From contig NC_015703.1 in assembly GCF_000218895.1 (NCBI RefSeq), forward strand, positions 4,167,001 through 4,231,000: a stretch of DNA of 64,000 bases. Direction: 5' to 3'. Position numbers and translations under genes: made by a program. The stretch is from Runella slithyformis DSM 19594. Its GTDB lineage: Bacteria; Bacteroidota; Bacteroidia; Cytophagales; Spirosomataceae. How positions within the stretch are numbered: the stretch's first letter is position 1; the number at the start of each line of letters is the position of its first letter. The notes under the pieces are model-generated. The model did no database searches, was not told the origin of the DNA, and saw only the letters and a list, made by a program, of their open reading frames with translations. Positions 34,797-45,600 of this stretch are shown piece by piece.

Positions 34797-35206
34797 TACC
34801 AACTGCCTTTTAATGTCCGTTTCAAAGCAGTTAAGGTATTATTGGTTGTTCGAATCGCTTCAATAAGGGAATTTGGAATTGGTGGTAACTACCGAAATTC
34901 TGGATGAATATGAAGAAATAATGGGTAAATTCTATTCTCCCGCCTATGCCGATTTGATTTTGAATGGCTTACTTAATCTTCCTAATACCATACTGCTAAA
35001 TCCAATCTATTATCGTTGGGAGCTTATAAAGGTCGATGCCGATGACAATCGCTGCGGCGAACCGCAAGTTTGTTGATGCTTACATTGGCAGCAATGCCGA
35101 TGTTTTGATTACCTATGATAAGCATTTCAAAGAGTTAGACTCAGTTGCCTTCCCCAAGGTTTTGCAGATGAATATGGATGAATTCAGTAATTATTGGGAA
35201 CGGTAA
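34777..35206 (+). pseudogene. PIN-domain toxin, inactivated by a stop and a frameshift
   Basis: The frame opens MMRIVLDTNCLLMS, the first acidic motif of a PIN ribonuclease. It meets TAA at 34864-34866, then resumes with LELVVTTEILDEYEEIM. After VDADDN an insertion (TGCGGCGAACCGC, about 35054) shifts the frame. The last segment, FVDAYIGSNADVLITYDKHF to the stop at 35206, carries the remaining PIN acidic residues in another frame. Two independent lesions suggest a genuine pseudogene rather than one sequencing error. The toxin is VapC-like. Confidence 0.75.
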
Positions 35207-35253
35207 TCAGAGATAAATGTGGTACTATTCGCCCAAAGCAGGCCGACATTCTT

Positions 35254-35261
35254 TAATTTTG
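35254..35261 (+). promoter_or_regulatory. Candidate -7 element of holB
   Basis: TAATTTTG followed by CAGCC, as at the tRNA-Leu and sufC promoters. It predicts a leader of about 20 bases and supports the TTG start at 35287. Confidence 0.5.
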
Positions 35262-35286
35262 CAGCCAACATCCAATTGCTTCCGTT

Positions 35287-36405
35287 TTGCTTTTTAAGAA
35301 TATACTCGGTCACGACGAAACTAAGCGCGCGCTGATTCGTTCGGTAAAAAATAACCACGTAGCGCACGCGCAACTTTTTGACGGCCCGGCCGGAGGGGCG
35401 GGCATTGCATTGGCCTGGGCATTTGCCACGTTTGTCAATTGTGAAGACCGTCAGCCCGACGACGCCTGCGGGCGCTGTGCTTCCTGCTCCAAAATGCGTA
35501 AACTGGTTCACCCCGACGTGTACCACATTTTTCCGTTGCCCCGCACTCCTAAAGAAGGTGAAGATCTCTTGGGTGAATTAACCCCCAAATGGCGGGCGTT
35601 TCTGGAAGAGAATCCGTATCGGACCCTTTCGGAATGGTTGGCATATATCAATGCCACGGGCAATCAGCAGGGAATTATTCCCATCAAAGAGTCCAGAAGC
35701 ATTGTCAATAAGCTGTCTCTCAAAGCGTTTGAAGGTGAATTTAAAATCATGCTGTTTTGGCAGCCCGAGTTGCTTAATATTCAGGCGGCCAACGCCCTGT
35801 TGAAAATTCTGGAAGAGCCGCCCGAAAAAACGCTGTTTTTAATCGTTTCCAGTCAGTCAGATAAGTTATTAACTACCATCATTTCCCGTACGCAGCGCGT
35901 AGCCATTCGAGCGTTTACGGACGAAGAAGTGGTGCGGTTTTTGAGCCAAAAAGGGATTGATGAACGTCGGGCGCGGCAGATCGCGTACCTCTGTGAAGGA
36001 AACCTCGCCGAAGCCCTGCGCCTGACCAACGAGACCGAAGATGACCGTCATGCGTGGTTTGCGCAATGGATGCGCAAATGCTACTCGCGCGATTTTGTGG
36101 CATTGGTCAAACTGGCCGATGAGTTTGATACGTTGGGTAAGGAGAAACAAAAAGGGATTTTTGATTATACGCTTAATCTGTTTCGGGATTTGTTTTTGTG
36201 GCAAAACGGCGTGGAAGAGTTGCTGCGGTTGCAGGACGATGAACTGAGTTTTGTGCAAAAATTCGGCAAAGCCGTCAACCCCGGTGCCATTGAGTTATTG
36301 ATTCAGGAGATCACGGACGGATATTATCACCTCGAACGAAACGCCCGGGCCAAAGTCCTGTTTCTGGATATTTCACTCACGGCAGCCCGGACGATGCGAG
36401 GCTAA
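35287..36405 (+). CDS. holB: DNA polymerase III subunit delta'
   Basis: A 372-aa clamp-loader subunit. FKNILGHDETKRALIRSV matches the family N-terminus. The P-loop position is degenerate (DGPAGGAGIALA, no Lys), as expected for delta', which does not hydrolyse ATP. The zinc module CGRCASC precedes HPDVYHIFP, and LLKILEEPPEKTLFLIVSS and ISRTQRV are the conserved AAA+ elements. The start is TTG, supported by the upstream -7 box. It is convergent with the FG-GAP lipoprotein gene. Confidence 0.92.
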   Translation: MLFKNILGHDETKRALIRSVKNNHVAHAQLFDGPAGGAGIALAWAFATFVNCEDRQPDDACGRCASCSKMRKLVHPDVYHIFPLPRTPKEGEDLLGELTPKWRAFLEENPYRTLSEWLAYINATGNQQGIIPIKESRSIVNKLSLKAFEGEFKIMLFWQPELLNIQAANALLKILEEPPEKTLFLIVSSQSDKLLTTIISRTQRVAIRAFTDEEVVRFLSQKGIDERRARQIAYLCEGNLAEALRLTNETEDDRHAWFAQWMRKCYSRDFVALVKLADEFDTLGKEKQKGIFDYTLNLFRDLFLWQNGVEELLRLQDDELSFVQKFGKAVNPGAIELLIQEITDGYYHLERNARAKVLFLDISLTAARTMRG

Positions 36406-36406
36406 G

Positions 36407-36455
36407 AAAATTCCGCCCGACAGTTTAGTGCATTCGGCCCGTCGGACGGAATTTT
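36407..36455. terminator. Bidirectional terminator between holB and the FG-GAP gene
   Basis: AAAATTCCGCCCGAC (36407-36421) pairs with GTCGGACGGAATTTT (36441-36455) with one mismatch, between convergent stops. Confidence 0.8.
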
Positions 36456-36465
36456 ACATGTTTCT

Positions 36466-39400
36466 TTATTTCGTCGAATACGCCGTTACTTTCTGCTGAT
36501 TGATGCCAAAATAGAGCTTATCATTTACATTCAAAATGCTTCTGACTTCTCCCGTAAGCTGAAAGCCTGATTTTTGCTGTGGAACGTAACTGAACGTCCC
36601 GTTGCCATTGTTATGAAGTAACGTGCCAAAGTTGGCGTCGTAATGTCCAAACCGCAAACGCGTGCGAAGTTGGTTGCCGCATACAAGCAGATCTTTTTTG
36701 CCGTCTTTGTCATAATCCAACGATATAAGAGCATGAATGGGGGAGGCTTGAACTTCGGCAGGCAATTTTTTGACAACAAATTTTCCATTGGCTCCCTGTT
36801 CAAACAGCGTGGTGGCCAGATGATTGGCTTCCAAACGGGTAGCCCCTTCCAACTCAGATTCCGTAAAGATATCTTTGAGCGTGGCTTCGGAGTAGGTTTT
36901 ATAATCGGAGTAGCGTTTGCCCATGATGGGGAGCTGACCAATCAATTCATCGCGGGTGACGTAGGGATAGCTTTTGCCCTGAATGTACGTACACAAAATG
37001 GGGTCGATGCGGCCATTTTGGTCAAAATCCTTGAAATACAGTTCGGCAGGCTGCTCGGCAGAGGCTTTGACTTGGCTGTTCAGCCCAAGGTTTCCTACTG
37101 CTAAGTCCATTTTACCGTCGCCGTTAAAGTCATCGACCAGCAGTTTATTCCACCAGCCGCTGTATTTTCGGTCAAAGTAGTTATCAGTTTTATTCTCCAA
37201 TTTACCGTTTACATTTTCAAAAACCGTCACGGGCATCCATTCACCCACCACGATCAATTCAGGTTTTTTATCACCATTCAGGTCGAGCCAGGCCGCATCG
37301 GTCACCATGCCGATTTTTTGAAGTTCAGGGGCCAGTGAGGCGGTAGCGTCTTTGAAGTTTCCTTTACCGTCGTTGAGCAAAATAAAACTGGGCGGAATTT
37401 CCGGATAGCTGCCCGGCACCACGCGCCCGCCTACAAACAGATCAGGTCTTTTATCTCCGTTTATGTCTGCCACCCGCACACAGCTCGTACTGACGGGCAT
37501 GGATGGAAGCACCGATGTATTTTTGGTGAAGTTTCCCTTGCCGTCGTTCAGATAGAGTGCATCCTGTAGCAGTGGGTCATTTGCTTCAAAATTGGCGTAT
37601 CCTCCATGACATACATACAAATCCGGTGAACCATCTCCGTTGGCATCAAAAAATTGGGCATCAGCCGCATCACTTTTAGAGTCACCTTCAAAAGCAGGTT
37701 GCATTTTTTTTGTATATGAGCCGTTTCCGCCTTTTTGCTGTAAAAATAAAGCTCCTGCCTGACCATTACCGCCACCTACGAACACATCATCCAGGCCATC
37801 ACCGTTTACATCGGCTTTGGCCAGCGCCGGCCCGACATAGGATTGAGGGTTGACCATCAGGATCTGCCGCTTAAAATCATTGTACGCCGACTCGGGTTGA
37901 GCAAACGCAACAGGCGATGGGATTTCCCCAAACAGCGGTGCTTTACCGGTGGTAGAAGTAATGGATTCGTTGGCTTCAGTTTGGTTGAGCGTCAGCCATT
38001 GATCTCCTTTCACGTTGGTCAACCGCTGCTGTTTGCCGTTGGGCCACTGCACTTTCAGGGAGTCGATGGTTGTGGCAGTTCCGAGCCCGAAGTGCAACAC
38101 CCCTGATACGCTTGATTGGTACCCGCGCATGGGCATTTGTTCGAGGTATTGGGTTTGGCCTTTTTGGTACAGAATTACTTTGGCTCCAATGCCCGAACGA
38201 TTGAGTGGTCCACCTGCCAATGTCACTTTCAGGTAATGGTTTTTGAGCAGTTGTCGGGCTTCATTTTGATATATAAAGGCGGGCTGATTGACATTATTGA
38301 CCACCAGGTCCAAGTCGCCGTCGTTGTCCAGATCAGCATATACGGCACCGTTACTGTTGGAGTTTTGACCTAATCCCCATTGAATTCCAACATTTTTAAA
38401 TGTCAGGTCTTTATTATTTTTATAAAGATAATTGACCACGTTGGAAGCCGGCATTTGCTGTACCAGATTCAAGACATCCTGTCGGCCGATATTGGGTTGA
38501 TTTTGCTGAAAGTCGTTCATGTATTTCAGAAAATCAAGGTTGGTATAATCGCGCAGGTAGCCGTTAGTGATATAGAGGTCTTTCCAGCCATCGTTATCGT
38601 AGTCGGCAAAAAGGGCCGCCCAACTCCAATCGGTATTGGAAATACCGGCCAACTGACCGATTTCGGAGAAATCAACGGATTTTCTGTTTTCTGTTTTCTG
38701 ACTACTGATTCCTTGGTTTAATTGCAACATATTTCGCATAAACTGTTTATGGAATCCTGACCGCACCATCATGTCAAATTTCTCGTAATTGTCAGGGGCC
38801 ATCAGGAGTTTCTGACGACGGTTCTCTTCGGGCAGCATGTCGAGCGTAAAAATGTCAGGATGGGCATCGTTGTTGACATCGGCCACGTCGTTGCCCATCG
38901 AAAAATGGGACGTATGCCCTATCGACGTGGGGAGTTGGTCGGTAAAACCGCCTTTGCCGGTGTTGATATACAGGCGGTCCGGGATGGTATAATCATTGCT
39001 GACGTAGATATCCGGCCAGCCGTCTTGGTTGAAATCGGCGATTCCTGCTCCTAATCCGTACGAAAGCGGAGAACTGTTGATGCCCGCCTTTTGAGTAACG
39101 TCCGTGAATCGTTGGCCTTCATTACGAAACAGCCGGGAGCCACTCACGGAGTCATCTGTTTTGTTAAATTCAATGGTGTTGGATTCGTTTAGGACCGGAA
39201 GGGATTTGATGTTATGATTGAGTAAAAAAAGGTCCAGATCGCCATCACGGTCGTAATCAAAAAAGTAAGCATTGGTGCTGGAAGAGGGAGTATCTAAGCC
39301 ATAGTCGGCGGCCTGTTCCCGAAAACTTGGGATGCCCTGTGCGTTATTTCCTTGATTGATAAAGAGTTCATTGGCTTTTTTTTCGGGAGGAAGGTTGCCC

Positions 39401-39828
39401 GAGTGACAGACAAAAATGTCTAATTTTCCGTCGCCGTTCACGTCCGCCATCGTAACGCCCGTTTTCCATGGACCTTCGCGTCCGGCGGCCCCCGAAGCGT
39501 CGGTAATATCCTCAAACTCCATTTTACCTTTGTTTAGGTAGAGTTTATTGGCGCTTAAGTTGGCGGTGAAGTAGAGGTCGTCGAGTTTGTCACCGTTTAG
39601 GTCGCCCACGGCCACGCCGCCGCCGTTGTAAAAGTACTCATACATCAGCACATTGGTATTCAGCCCTTCGTTGATGATATTTTGAAAATCAACGTGGGTT
39701 TTTTCAGGGGTAAGCAGCGTAAAAAGGGTTGGTTCTTTTTCCTCCGTCTGAGAATTTTTTTGTTCTTGGCAACCGGCCGATAGGAACAGTACAATGATAC
39801 AGCCTGCGAGCACTGGAAGATGTTTCAT
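36466..39828 (-). CDS. FG-GAP/VCBS-repeat lipoprotein with ASPIC/UnbV domain (copy 1)
   Basis: A 1120-aa outer-membrane-type lipoprotein starting at ATG 39828 (lipobox LSAGC). It has many FG-GAP/VCBS blades with calcium-loop motifs such as DLNGDKLDDLY, DVNGDGKLDIFV and DYDRDGDLDLFL, and an ASPIC/UnbV domain in the middle (SGIGAKVILYQKG... VLHFGLGTATTIDSLKVQWPNG region, split about residues 550-620). The blades form a beta-propeller. Related to CRTAC1-like proteins; biochemical role in Bacteroidota is not established. It sits at the end of the SusCD cassette at 40821-45815 and has a paralogue at 53949. A longer frame to 39999 is non-native. Confidence 0.85.
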   Translation of the reverse strand: MKHLPVLAGCIIVLFLSAGCQEQKNSQTEEKEPTLFTLLTPEKTHVDFQNIINEGLNTNVLMYEYFYNGGGVAVGDLNGDKLDDLYFTANLSANKLYLNKGKMEFEDITDASGAAGREGPWKTGVTMADVNGDGKLDIFVCHSGNLPPEKKANELFINQGNNAQGIPSFREQAADYGLDTPSSSTNAYFFDYDRDGDLDLFLLNHNIKSLPVLNESNTIEFNKTDDSVSGSRLFRNEGQRFTDVTQKAGINSSPLSYGLGAGIADFNQDGWPDIYVSNDYTIPDRLYINTGKGGFTDQLPTSIGHTSHFSMGNDVADVNNDAHPDIFTLDMLPEENRRQKLLMAPDNYEKFDMMVRSGFHKQFMRNMLQLNQGISSQKTENRKSVDFSEIGQLAGISNTDWSWAALFADYDNDGWKDLYITNGYLRDYTNLDFLKYMNDFQQNQPNIGRQDVLNLVQQMPASNVVNYLYKNNKDLTFKNVGIQWGLGQNSNSNGAVYADLDNDGDLDLVVNNVNQPAFIYQNEARQLLKNHYLKVTLAGGPLNRSGIGAKVILYQKGQTQYLEQMPMRGYQSSVSGVLHFGLGTATTIDSLKVQWPNGKQQRLTNVKGDQWLTLNQTEANESITSTTGKAPLFGEIPSPVAFAQPESAYNDFKRQILMVNPQSYVGPALAKADVNGDGLDDVFVGGGNGQAGALFLQQKGGNGSYTKKMQPAFEGDSKSDAADAQFFDANGDGSPDLYVCHGGYANFEANDPLLQDALYLNDGKGNFTKNTSVLPSMPVSTSCVRVADINGDKRPDLFVGGRVVPGSYPEIPPSFILLNDGKGNFKDATASLAPELQKIGMVTDAAWLDLNGDKKPELIVVGEWMPVTVFENVNGKLENKTDNYFDRKYSGWWNKLLVDDFNGDGKMDLAVGNLGLNSQVKASAEQPAELYFKDFDQNGRIDPILCTYIQGKSYPYVTRDELIGQLPIMGKRYSDYKTYSEATLKDIFTESELEGATRLEANHLATTLFEQGANGKFVVKKLPAEVQASPIHALISLDYDKDGKKDLLVCGNQLRTRLRFGHYDANFGTLLHNNGNGTFSYVPQQKSGFQLTGEVRSILNVNDKLYFGINQQKVTAYSTK

Positions 39829-39949
39829 TAATAGCAGATAAAGTAAAGCGAAAGGATTTAATGAGGGCGCCAAACGCCTGTATACGTTCAAAGCGGTTAC
39901 AAAATGAGTAAAAATGAATGGGTATCGCAAATAAAGGACTGTCAATTTA

Positions 39950-40657
39950 TTAGGGTAATTCACTGCAAAACTGAAGCACTTTTTTGAGGTCTTCTTCATT
40001 TTCTAAGTCAAGACTTTCTGCTTTAAAGAAGTCTTCGATCGACTTTTTATGACTTGGGAAGAGTTTTACAAAACCTCCCTTGGTTGTTTTATAGAAACGA
40101 TGATTTAAATCCATCAGAAAATACAGTTTTTCCTTTGAAAAGACGATGTCCCCTTTTGAAGCGAGTTTCTGCACCGAACTGTTGCCCGTTGAAAGCATAT
40201 TTACTTCTCTAATGGACGATGTGGCCGAAGATTTTCCCATAGCGGCCATTTTTTCAACGGCAGCTACTTTGTACATTACTTTGACCACCAGATAGGCCTT
40301 TGGATAAGCTGCAATACGCTCTACGTACTTGTGGGAAGCATCATAATAAAAAATATCACTACCGATTTGAATTTGCTTAATGCTTTGTTCATTGGCCAGT
40401 GACAGGGTATCTCTCGTGGGGCTGAGAAACTGCATTTCACCCAACTGAAAATTATAGTTGAGTTTTGCGACTGCCGGAGAATTGTTGAAAAAAGATACAT
40501 TACCCTCTTTAAATTGAGGGTAGCGATAGCGTTCGGCTATCGGAATTGCGTATTTCAGATCAGTATCGGCTTTTACGCGGACTGCGCTGGGGTTTTGCGC
40601 TTGCAACGCCGTTGCGAAAAATCCCAAAGTTACTGTTAAAATAATGCCTGTTTTCAT
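39950..40657 (-). CDS. Secreted hypothetical protein in SusCD cassette 1
   Basis: A 235-aa secreted protein (signal peptide MKTGIILTVTLGFFATALQAQ; start ATG 40657). The mature part is strand-rich with the pattern DLKYAIPIAERYRYPQFKEGNVSFFNNS and a C-terminal HKKSIEDFFKAESLDLENEEDLKKVLQF. I recognise no family with certainty. It lies between susD (past a terminator) and the FG-GAP gene. Cassette 2 has no counterpart. Confidence 0.65.
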   Translation of the reverse strand: MKTGIILTVTLGFFATALQAQNPSAVRVKADTDLKYAIPIAERYRYPQFKEGNVSFFNNSPAVAKLNYNFQLGEMQFLSPTRDTLSLANEQSIKQIQIGSDIFYYDASHKYVERIAAYPKAYLVVKVMYKVAAVEKMAAMGKSSATSSIREVNMLSTGNSSVQKLASKGDIVFSKEKLYFLMDLNHRFYKTTKGGFVKLFPSHKKSIEDFFKAESLDLENEEDLKKVLQFCSELP

Positions 40658-40734
40658 AATAACTGTTTTTAGGAATAACATTTTACGTCCAAACAAATCT
40701 ACACAAACTTCTCTGTATGAGGGCATAAATTAAA

Positions 40735-40772
40735 AAAATCTATGCCCTGCATTTAGTGAGAGCATAGATTTT
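40735..40772 (-). terminator. Rho-independent terminator after susD copy 1
   Basis: On the minus strand AAATCTATGC pairs with GCATAGATTT and runs into TTTTTTAA. A second hairpin (GTTTTGGAG/CTCCAAAAC, 40779-40809) lies between it and the susD stop. Confidence 0.8.
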
Positions 40773-40820
40773 GAGAAAGTTTTGGAGAGTCGGTCTGACC
40801 CTCCAAAACGGGACTTTGAA

Positions 40821-42680
40821 TTAGTAACCGGCGTTTTGAACCAGTTTATTATTCCGGTTCATTTCATTCCGGTCGATTGGCAGATAATACAATTTATCAG
40901 CCCAGTTGCGGTTTTCCTTACCTGGGTCAATTTCAAACACTGTATAAGTGTAATTGTAGTTCTCCCTGTCAAATTTATAAAGGCTTACGGCTTTGCCGGG
41001 CTTAAGTGTTCCTACAATGCTGATACCGTTGGCTTTGCGTCCCAAGGTAGTGGGAGCAATCATCCAACGACGGGCGTCGTGGTAGCGTTGCTCTTCCAAA
41101 AACATTTCAATGCGTTTTTCGTTGCGGAAACGCTGTCTAAGTGCATTTCCCGATTCGGTAATTGCAGGCATACCGGCGCGGAAACGAATTTTATTCAGCC
41201 AGCTGCGGGCTTCTTCGTCCTGTCCGAGTTCAATACATGCTTCGGCGTAGTTGAAGACCATTTCGGTATAACGAAGGATGGGCCAAGGCACTTCCTGCCA
41301 TGTATTTTGGTCTACGATAGCGGGATTAGGATCGGTAAATTTACGAATGTAATAACCGGTAAAGCTTCCGTTCCAGTCTTCGATGGGGCTTTGGCGAGTA
41401 TCCAAACCAAAATGGGTTACTTTCGCACCGGAAGCGTTTACGATTTCATAACGTCCCGTTTGGATTTGGCTGGCAGGGTCGCGGGGCAAATTGGCATTGC
41501 TGCGTACTTTCCATGGAGAGCCTTCGGTAAGGATAGAAGAGTAGAAGCGGGGGTCACGGTTTACATATGGATCGGAGGCATGTGCAGGATTGCTCCAGTC
41601 AAACCTTGTACCATCCATCATTTCGTAGTCATCTACCATGACTTGAATTGGGGTGTTTCCTGCCCAGTTGTTATAGCCGTTAGGACCGTTGAAAAGACCC
41701 TGACGGCCGCCGTCTTCCTGTTTTGCATTGATAAAATAACGCGCCATTATCAACTCATTTTGACCGCCGTTGCGCGACAAAGCGTTATTCATATAGTTAG
41801 TTGTTCCCTGTTGGGCAGATACCGGCGCAGTCAGGTTCAGCAGGTTGCCGTATCCCGGCAAGTCCAATACGGCTTTAGCGGCAGCTCTGGCTCTTTGCCA
41901 ACGTTCAGTCTGTGAGCCGGTCACGTTTGCGATTAATTCAGGCTTGCTGAACGATGCCAGTACCGAAGATCCGGCTTTCATTTTATTGACATCGTGCAGA
42001 TCGCTTGCATCATACGTCAGGATACGGGCTTTAAGCGCCAAAGCAGCAGCTTCGTTGGCCCGGCCGGCAGCCATGCTTCTGCCTTTAAGCAAAGCGGCGG
42101 CATCGTCCAAATCTTTTACGATAAAAGCAACCGTTTCTGCCCAAGTGTTACGGGGAGCCATGTAATCAGCTTCACCCAAATCATACGGGCGATCTACCAG
42201 TGGAACTCCGCCGTAGTAGCGAGCCAGCTGGTGGTAAAAGTAAGCGCGCATAAATTTGGCTTCACCCGTTAAGCGCTCAACGATGTTACCCGTGTTGGCA
42301 AATTTAGGGCTTGCAAGGTTTTTGAGGGCCAAGTTACAGGCACGAATACGCAGGTACATTTGCTGCCAGCTCAATGTGCCGTTTACCCAACCGATATCAG
42401 CAGGGTTAGAACGACCTTCCGTGATGGTTGTTATACCTCGACCGGGGTGAGTAAACATGGTTTCATCCGTAAGAGAAGCCAACATTTGCTCATTAAAACC
42501 GCCCATACCGAAGCCGGCATAAATCTCAGAAACAAATGCCTCTGCCAGAGGGGCATCCGACCAAACGGCATTTTCTGAAAGCTCGTTCAGGGGTTGTGTG
42601 TTAACAAAATCGTCGTTACAACTGGTAACAACTACCGTCGCTGCAATGAAGGATGCGACTAAAAGTTTGTACTGTTTCAT
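40821..42680 (-). CDS. SusD/RagB-family glycan-binding lipoprotein (cassette 1)
   Basis: A 619-aa outer-membrane lipoprotein (lipobox VVTSC at about residue 20). N-terminal TPR-like helices and the C-terminal block WPILRYTEMVFNYAEACIELGQ, KIRFRAGMPAI and RIEMFLEEQRYHDARRW are the classic RagB/SusD signatures. It forms a lid on its SusC partner, encoded 18 bases upstream. The ligand is unknown; no glycoside hydrolase is beside it. Confidence 0.93.
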   Translation of the reverse strand: MKQYKLLVASFIAATVVVTSCNDDFVNTQPLNELSENAVWSDAPLAEAFVSEIYAGFGMGGFNEQMLASLTDETMFTHPGRGITTITEGRSNPADIGWVNGTLSWQQMYLRIRACNLALKNLASPKFANTGNIVERLTGEAKFMRAYFYHQLARYYGGVPLVDRPYDLGEADYMAPRNTWAETVAFIVKDLDDAAALLKGRSMAAGRANEAAALALKARILTYDASDLHDVNKMKAGSSVLASFSKPELIANVTGSQTERWQRARAAAKAVLDLPGYGNLLNLTAPVSAQQGTTNYMNNALSRNGGQNELIMARYFINAKQEDGGRQGLFNGPNGYNNWAGNTPIQVMVDDYEMMDGTRFDWSNPAHASDPYVNRDPRFYSSILTEGSPWKVRSNANLPRDPASQIQTGRYEIVNASGAKVTHFGLDTRQSPIEDWNGSFTGYYIRKFTDPNPAIVDQNTWQEVPWPILRYTEMVFNYAEACIELGQDEEARSWLNKIRFRAGMPAITESGNALRQRFRNEKRIEMFLEEQRYHDARRWMIAPTTLGRKANGISIVGTLKPGKAVSLYKFDRENYNYTYTVFEIDPGKENRNWADKLYYLPIDRNEMNRNNKLVQNAGY

Positions 42681-42698
42681 TTTTTTCTGGTTAAATGG

Positions 42699-45600
42699 TT
42701 AGAATGCCGCAACAAGACCTACGTTCAGGATTTTTTGTTGAGGATAATACTGCCCGGTAGCGTTATCTGTCTCGGGGTCAAATACTTTTAACTTATCAAC
42801 CGTAAAAAGGTTTAAACCATTGAAATAAACACGTAGTGTATTCATTCCGATTTTTCTAACTAATGTAGAAGGAATGTTATAGCCAACTTCCAGGTTTTTC
42901 AAACGCAGGTAGTCGGAACTTCTAAGCCAGTAGTCATTATTGGTTGAATAATACTGGTCATTGCGGTTAGCAATGCGTGGGTGTACGTCGCTTGGGTTAT
43001 CAATGGTCCAACGGTTTTCATACATATCCAACAGGTAGTTGCCGATGTTACCCATTTCTGCAGCGCTCACAAATTGCTTTGCACCGGCTGCGCCCTGAAC
43101 CAGAACAGTTAAGTCGAAGTTGCGGTAGCTGGCCGAAAGGTTGAATCCACCCGTAAACAGAGGAATGTTGGTATTATTGGTACGTACTTGGTCATCAGGC
43201 GTGATTTTACCGTCACCGTTGTAGTCTTTGTACTTCATATCACCGGGGCGAAGCGTGTTTACGATTGCCTTGTAGTCGATGGTATTGGCATCAATGGAAG
43301 CTTGGTCTTTAAACACACCGTCGTAGAGATACGTTTGATAGGTAAACATCGGTTTACCGGTTGTTTGCTGCCATGCAGGGGCACCGGGAGCTTCATCCCA
43401 GAACAAAATTTTGTTTTGAGCGTATCCACCGTTGACGCTTACGTTGTACTTGAAGCCATCTTTTTGGTTACGGTAGCCGATGTTAAATTCCCATCCTTTG
43501 TTCAGAACTTCTCCCAAGTTTTGACGTGGCAGCGTCAAACCGGTGCTTTGCGGAACGGAGGCGTTTTTGGTCCAAAGAATATTGGTACGCTTGTTTGAGA
43601 AGACATCAAATTCGAAGAACACATTACCGTTAAACATCTGTCCTTCCAAACCTAAGTTAGAGTTAGTGGCTACTTCCCACGTGATAGCCGTGTTAGGGAT
43701 ACGAGCTTCAAACAAGGTCTTTGCTTCTGCATTTCCTAAAATATAACTTCTGAATCCGTAAGTAGAGAGGTACTGATACGACGGAATTTGGTCGTTACCT
43801 AATTGGCCGATTGATCCGCGCACTTTCAGGAAGTTAACCGCAGGAAGTGCTTTTTTGAAAAATTCCTCTTCAGACACTACCCAACCTGCCATAACTCCGG
43901 GGAAGAAACCGTAACGTGTTGCTTCGGGAAAGATGTCTGAACCATCATAACGCCAAAGGAACTCAGCGAGGTATTTCTCTTTGTAGTTGTACCCTACGCG
44001 ACCGAAGTAGTTGATACGGGCCGTATTAAAGGCACCACCGTTGTTGTTACGCTGCAAGTCACCACCTGCAAACATTTGGTCAAGCGCGGTAGAAAGGAAG
44101 AAACGGCGGAAAGCCGAGAAATTATCTCCTTTGATGGTTTCACGGTTTGTACCTGCCAAAAGGTTGAAGGTATGGTTACCGATGGTTTTATCGTAGGAAA
44201 GTACCGTACCCAACAGGATATTGAGCTGATTGATATTGGCCTGGTTTAAGCTTGGGTCTGCGGGACCTCTGCGGGCAGGAACAAGGTTAGGATTGCCATT
44301 GGCATCTACGCCTGACCCTTTTTGGAAGAGTGTCCATGGAATCAACCAGGTTTTGTTGTTTTGTGCCAAATTATCAACGGCCGCATTCATGCTCAGTTTC
44401 AAGCCTTCTACGCCGGGGATCTTGATATCAAGCTGACCGTTTGATTGGAAATAGTTGCGGGTATCGCTGTCATAACCCGCCAAGTCTGTGGTGATAACAA
44501 CAGGATTTTGTCCGTTTTCAATGTCAGGGCCCGGACGACCATCCGGCCAGAAAGCAGGCTCCTGGGGCTTGCCGCGCATCAACATACGGAAAATAGCGCC
44601 GGGAGATTGCGTAGAATAACGGCGCGCTTCCTGACGACCCACCACGCCCAACGTCATGCTTACGTACTTGTTGATTTTTGCGTCAAAGTTCAAACGCATA
44701 TCATACTGCTTGTATCCCGTAGATGACTGAATGTAGTTGGCATCCTGGTTTTGGTAGCCTAAAGAAGCCAGATACGTAAAGTTTTCCGTTCCACCGTTAA
44801 GCTGGAGGTTGTGACGTACCTGCGGCGACCAGTTTTTAAGGGTTGCGCCGTACCAGTCGGTGTTGGGGAAGTTCCATGGGTCAGAGCCGTCGGCATATTT
44901 TTGGATAGACTGCGGCGAGAAAGGGGCATTTCGTACCGTTCCATTGGGGCGGGTGAAAGAACCCGTTGTTTTGTAGGCTTGGTTGGCGGCAGCCCATTCA
45001 GATACAGGAAGTTGGTAAATGTCCAAGTCATTGAGCATGCTTGTGTACTGAGCAGCGTTGGTCAACTTAGGAATCACCGTCGGGTTTGACCAGCCTTGGT
45101 TGAGTGAGTATGACAACTCAGGCTTACCCGTCTTACCACGCTTGGTGGTAATCAGAATAACGCCGTTGGCCGCCCGTGAACCGTAGATAGCTGCTGCTGC
45201 ATCTTTCAATACAGAGATGCTCTCAATATCGGCAGGGTTGAGACGGTCAAGACCACCGGCACGGTTGGGGATACCGTCGATAACGATAAGTGCACCGTTG
45301 TTATTAAGCGTATTTGATCCCCGTATTCTGATGGCCGAGCCATCACCCCCGGGCAAACCGCTGCGGTTTACGGCAGTTACCCCGGGCAAACGACCTGCCA
45401 AAGAGTTAGAGAGGTTCATTGCGGGCGACTTTACCAAGTCAGTTCCTTTTACGGATACTACTGAACCCGTAACGGTCTCTTTCTTTTGGGTACCGTAACC
45501 AACGACCACCACCTCACTCAAAGCAGATACGTCCTGTGCCATTGTAACATTTACCGTCACGCCCGAGGGAGTAATTTCCTGTTTTGTAAAGCCAATGGCA

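Noticed and set aside
40782-41915. 377-codon open frame on the plus strand
   Set aside because: Antisense to susD, with no family pattern. Shadow of the real gene.
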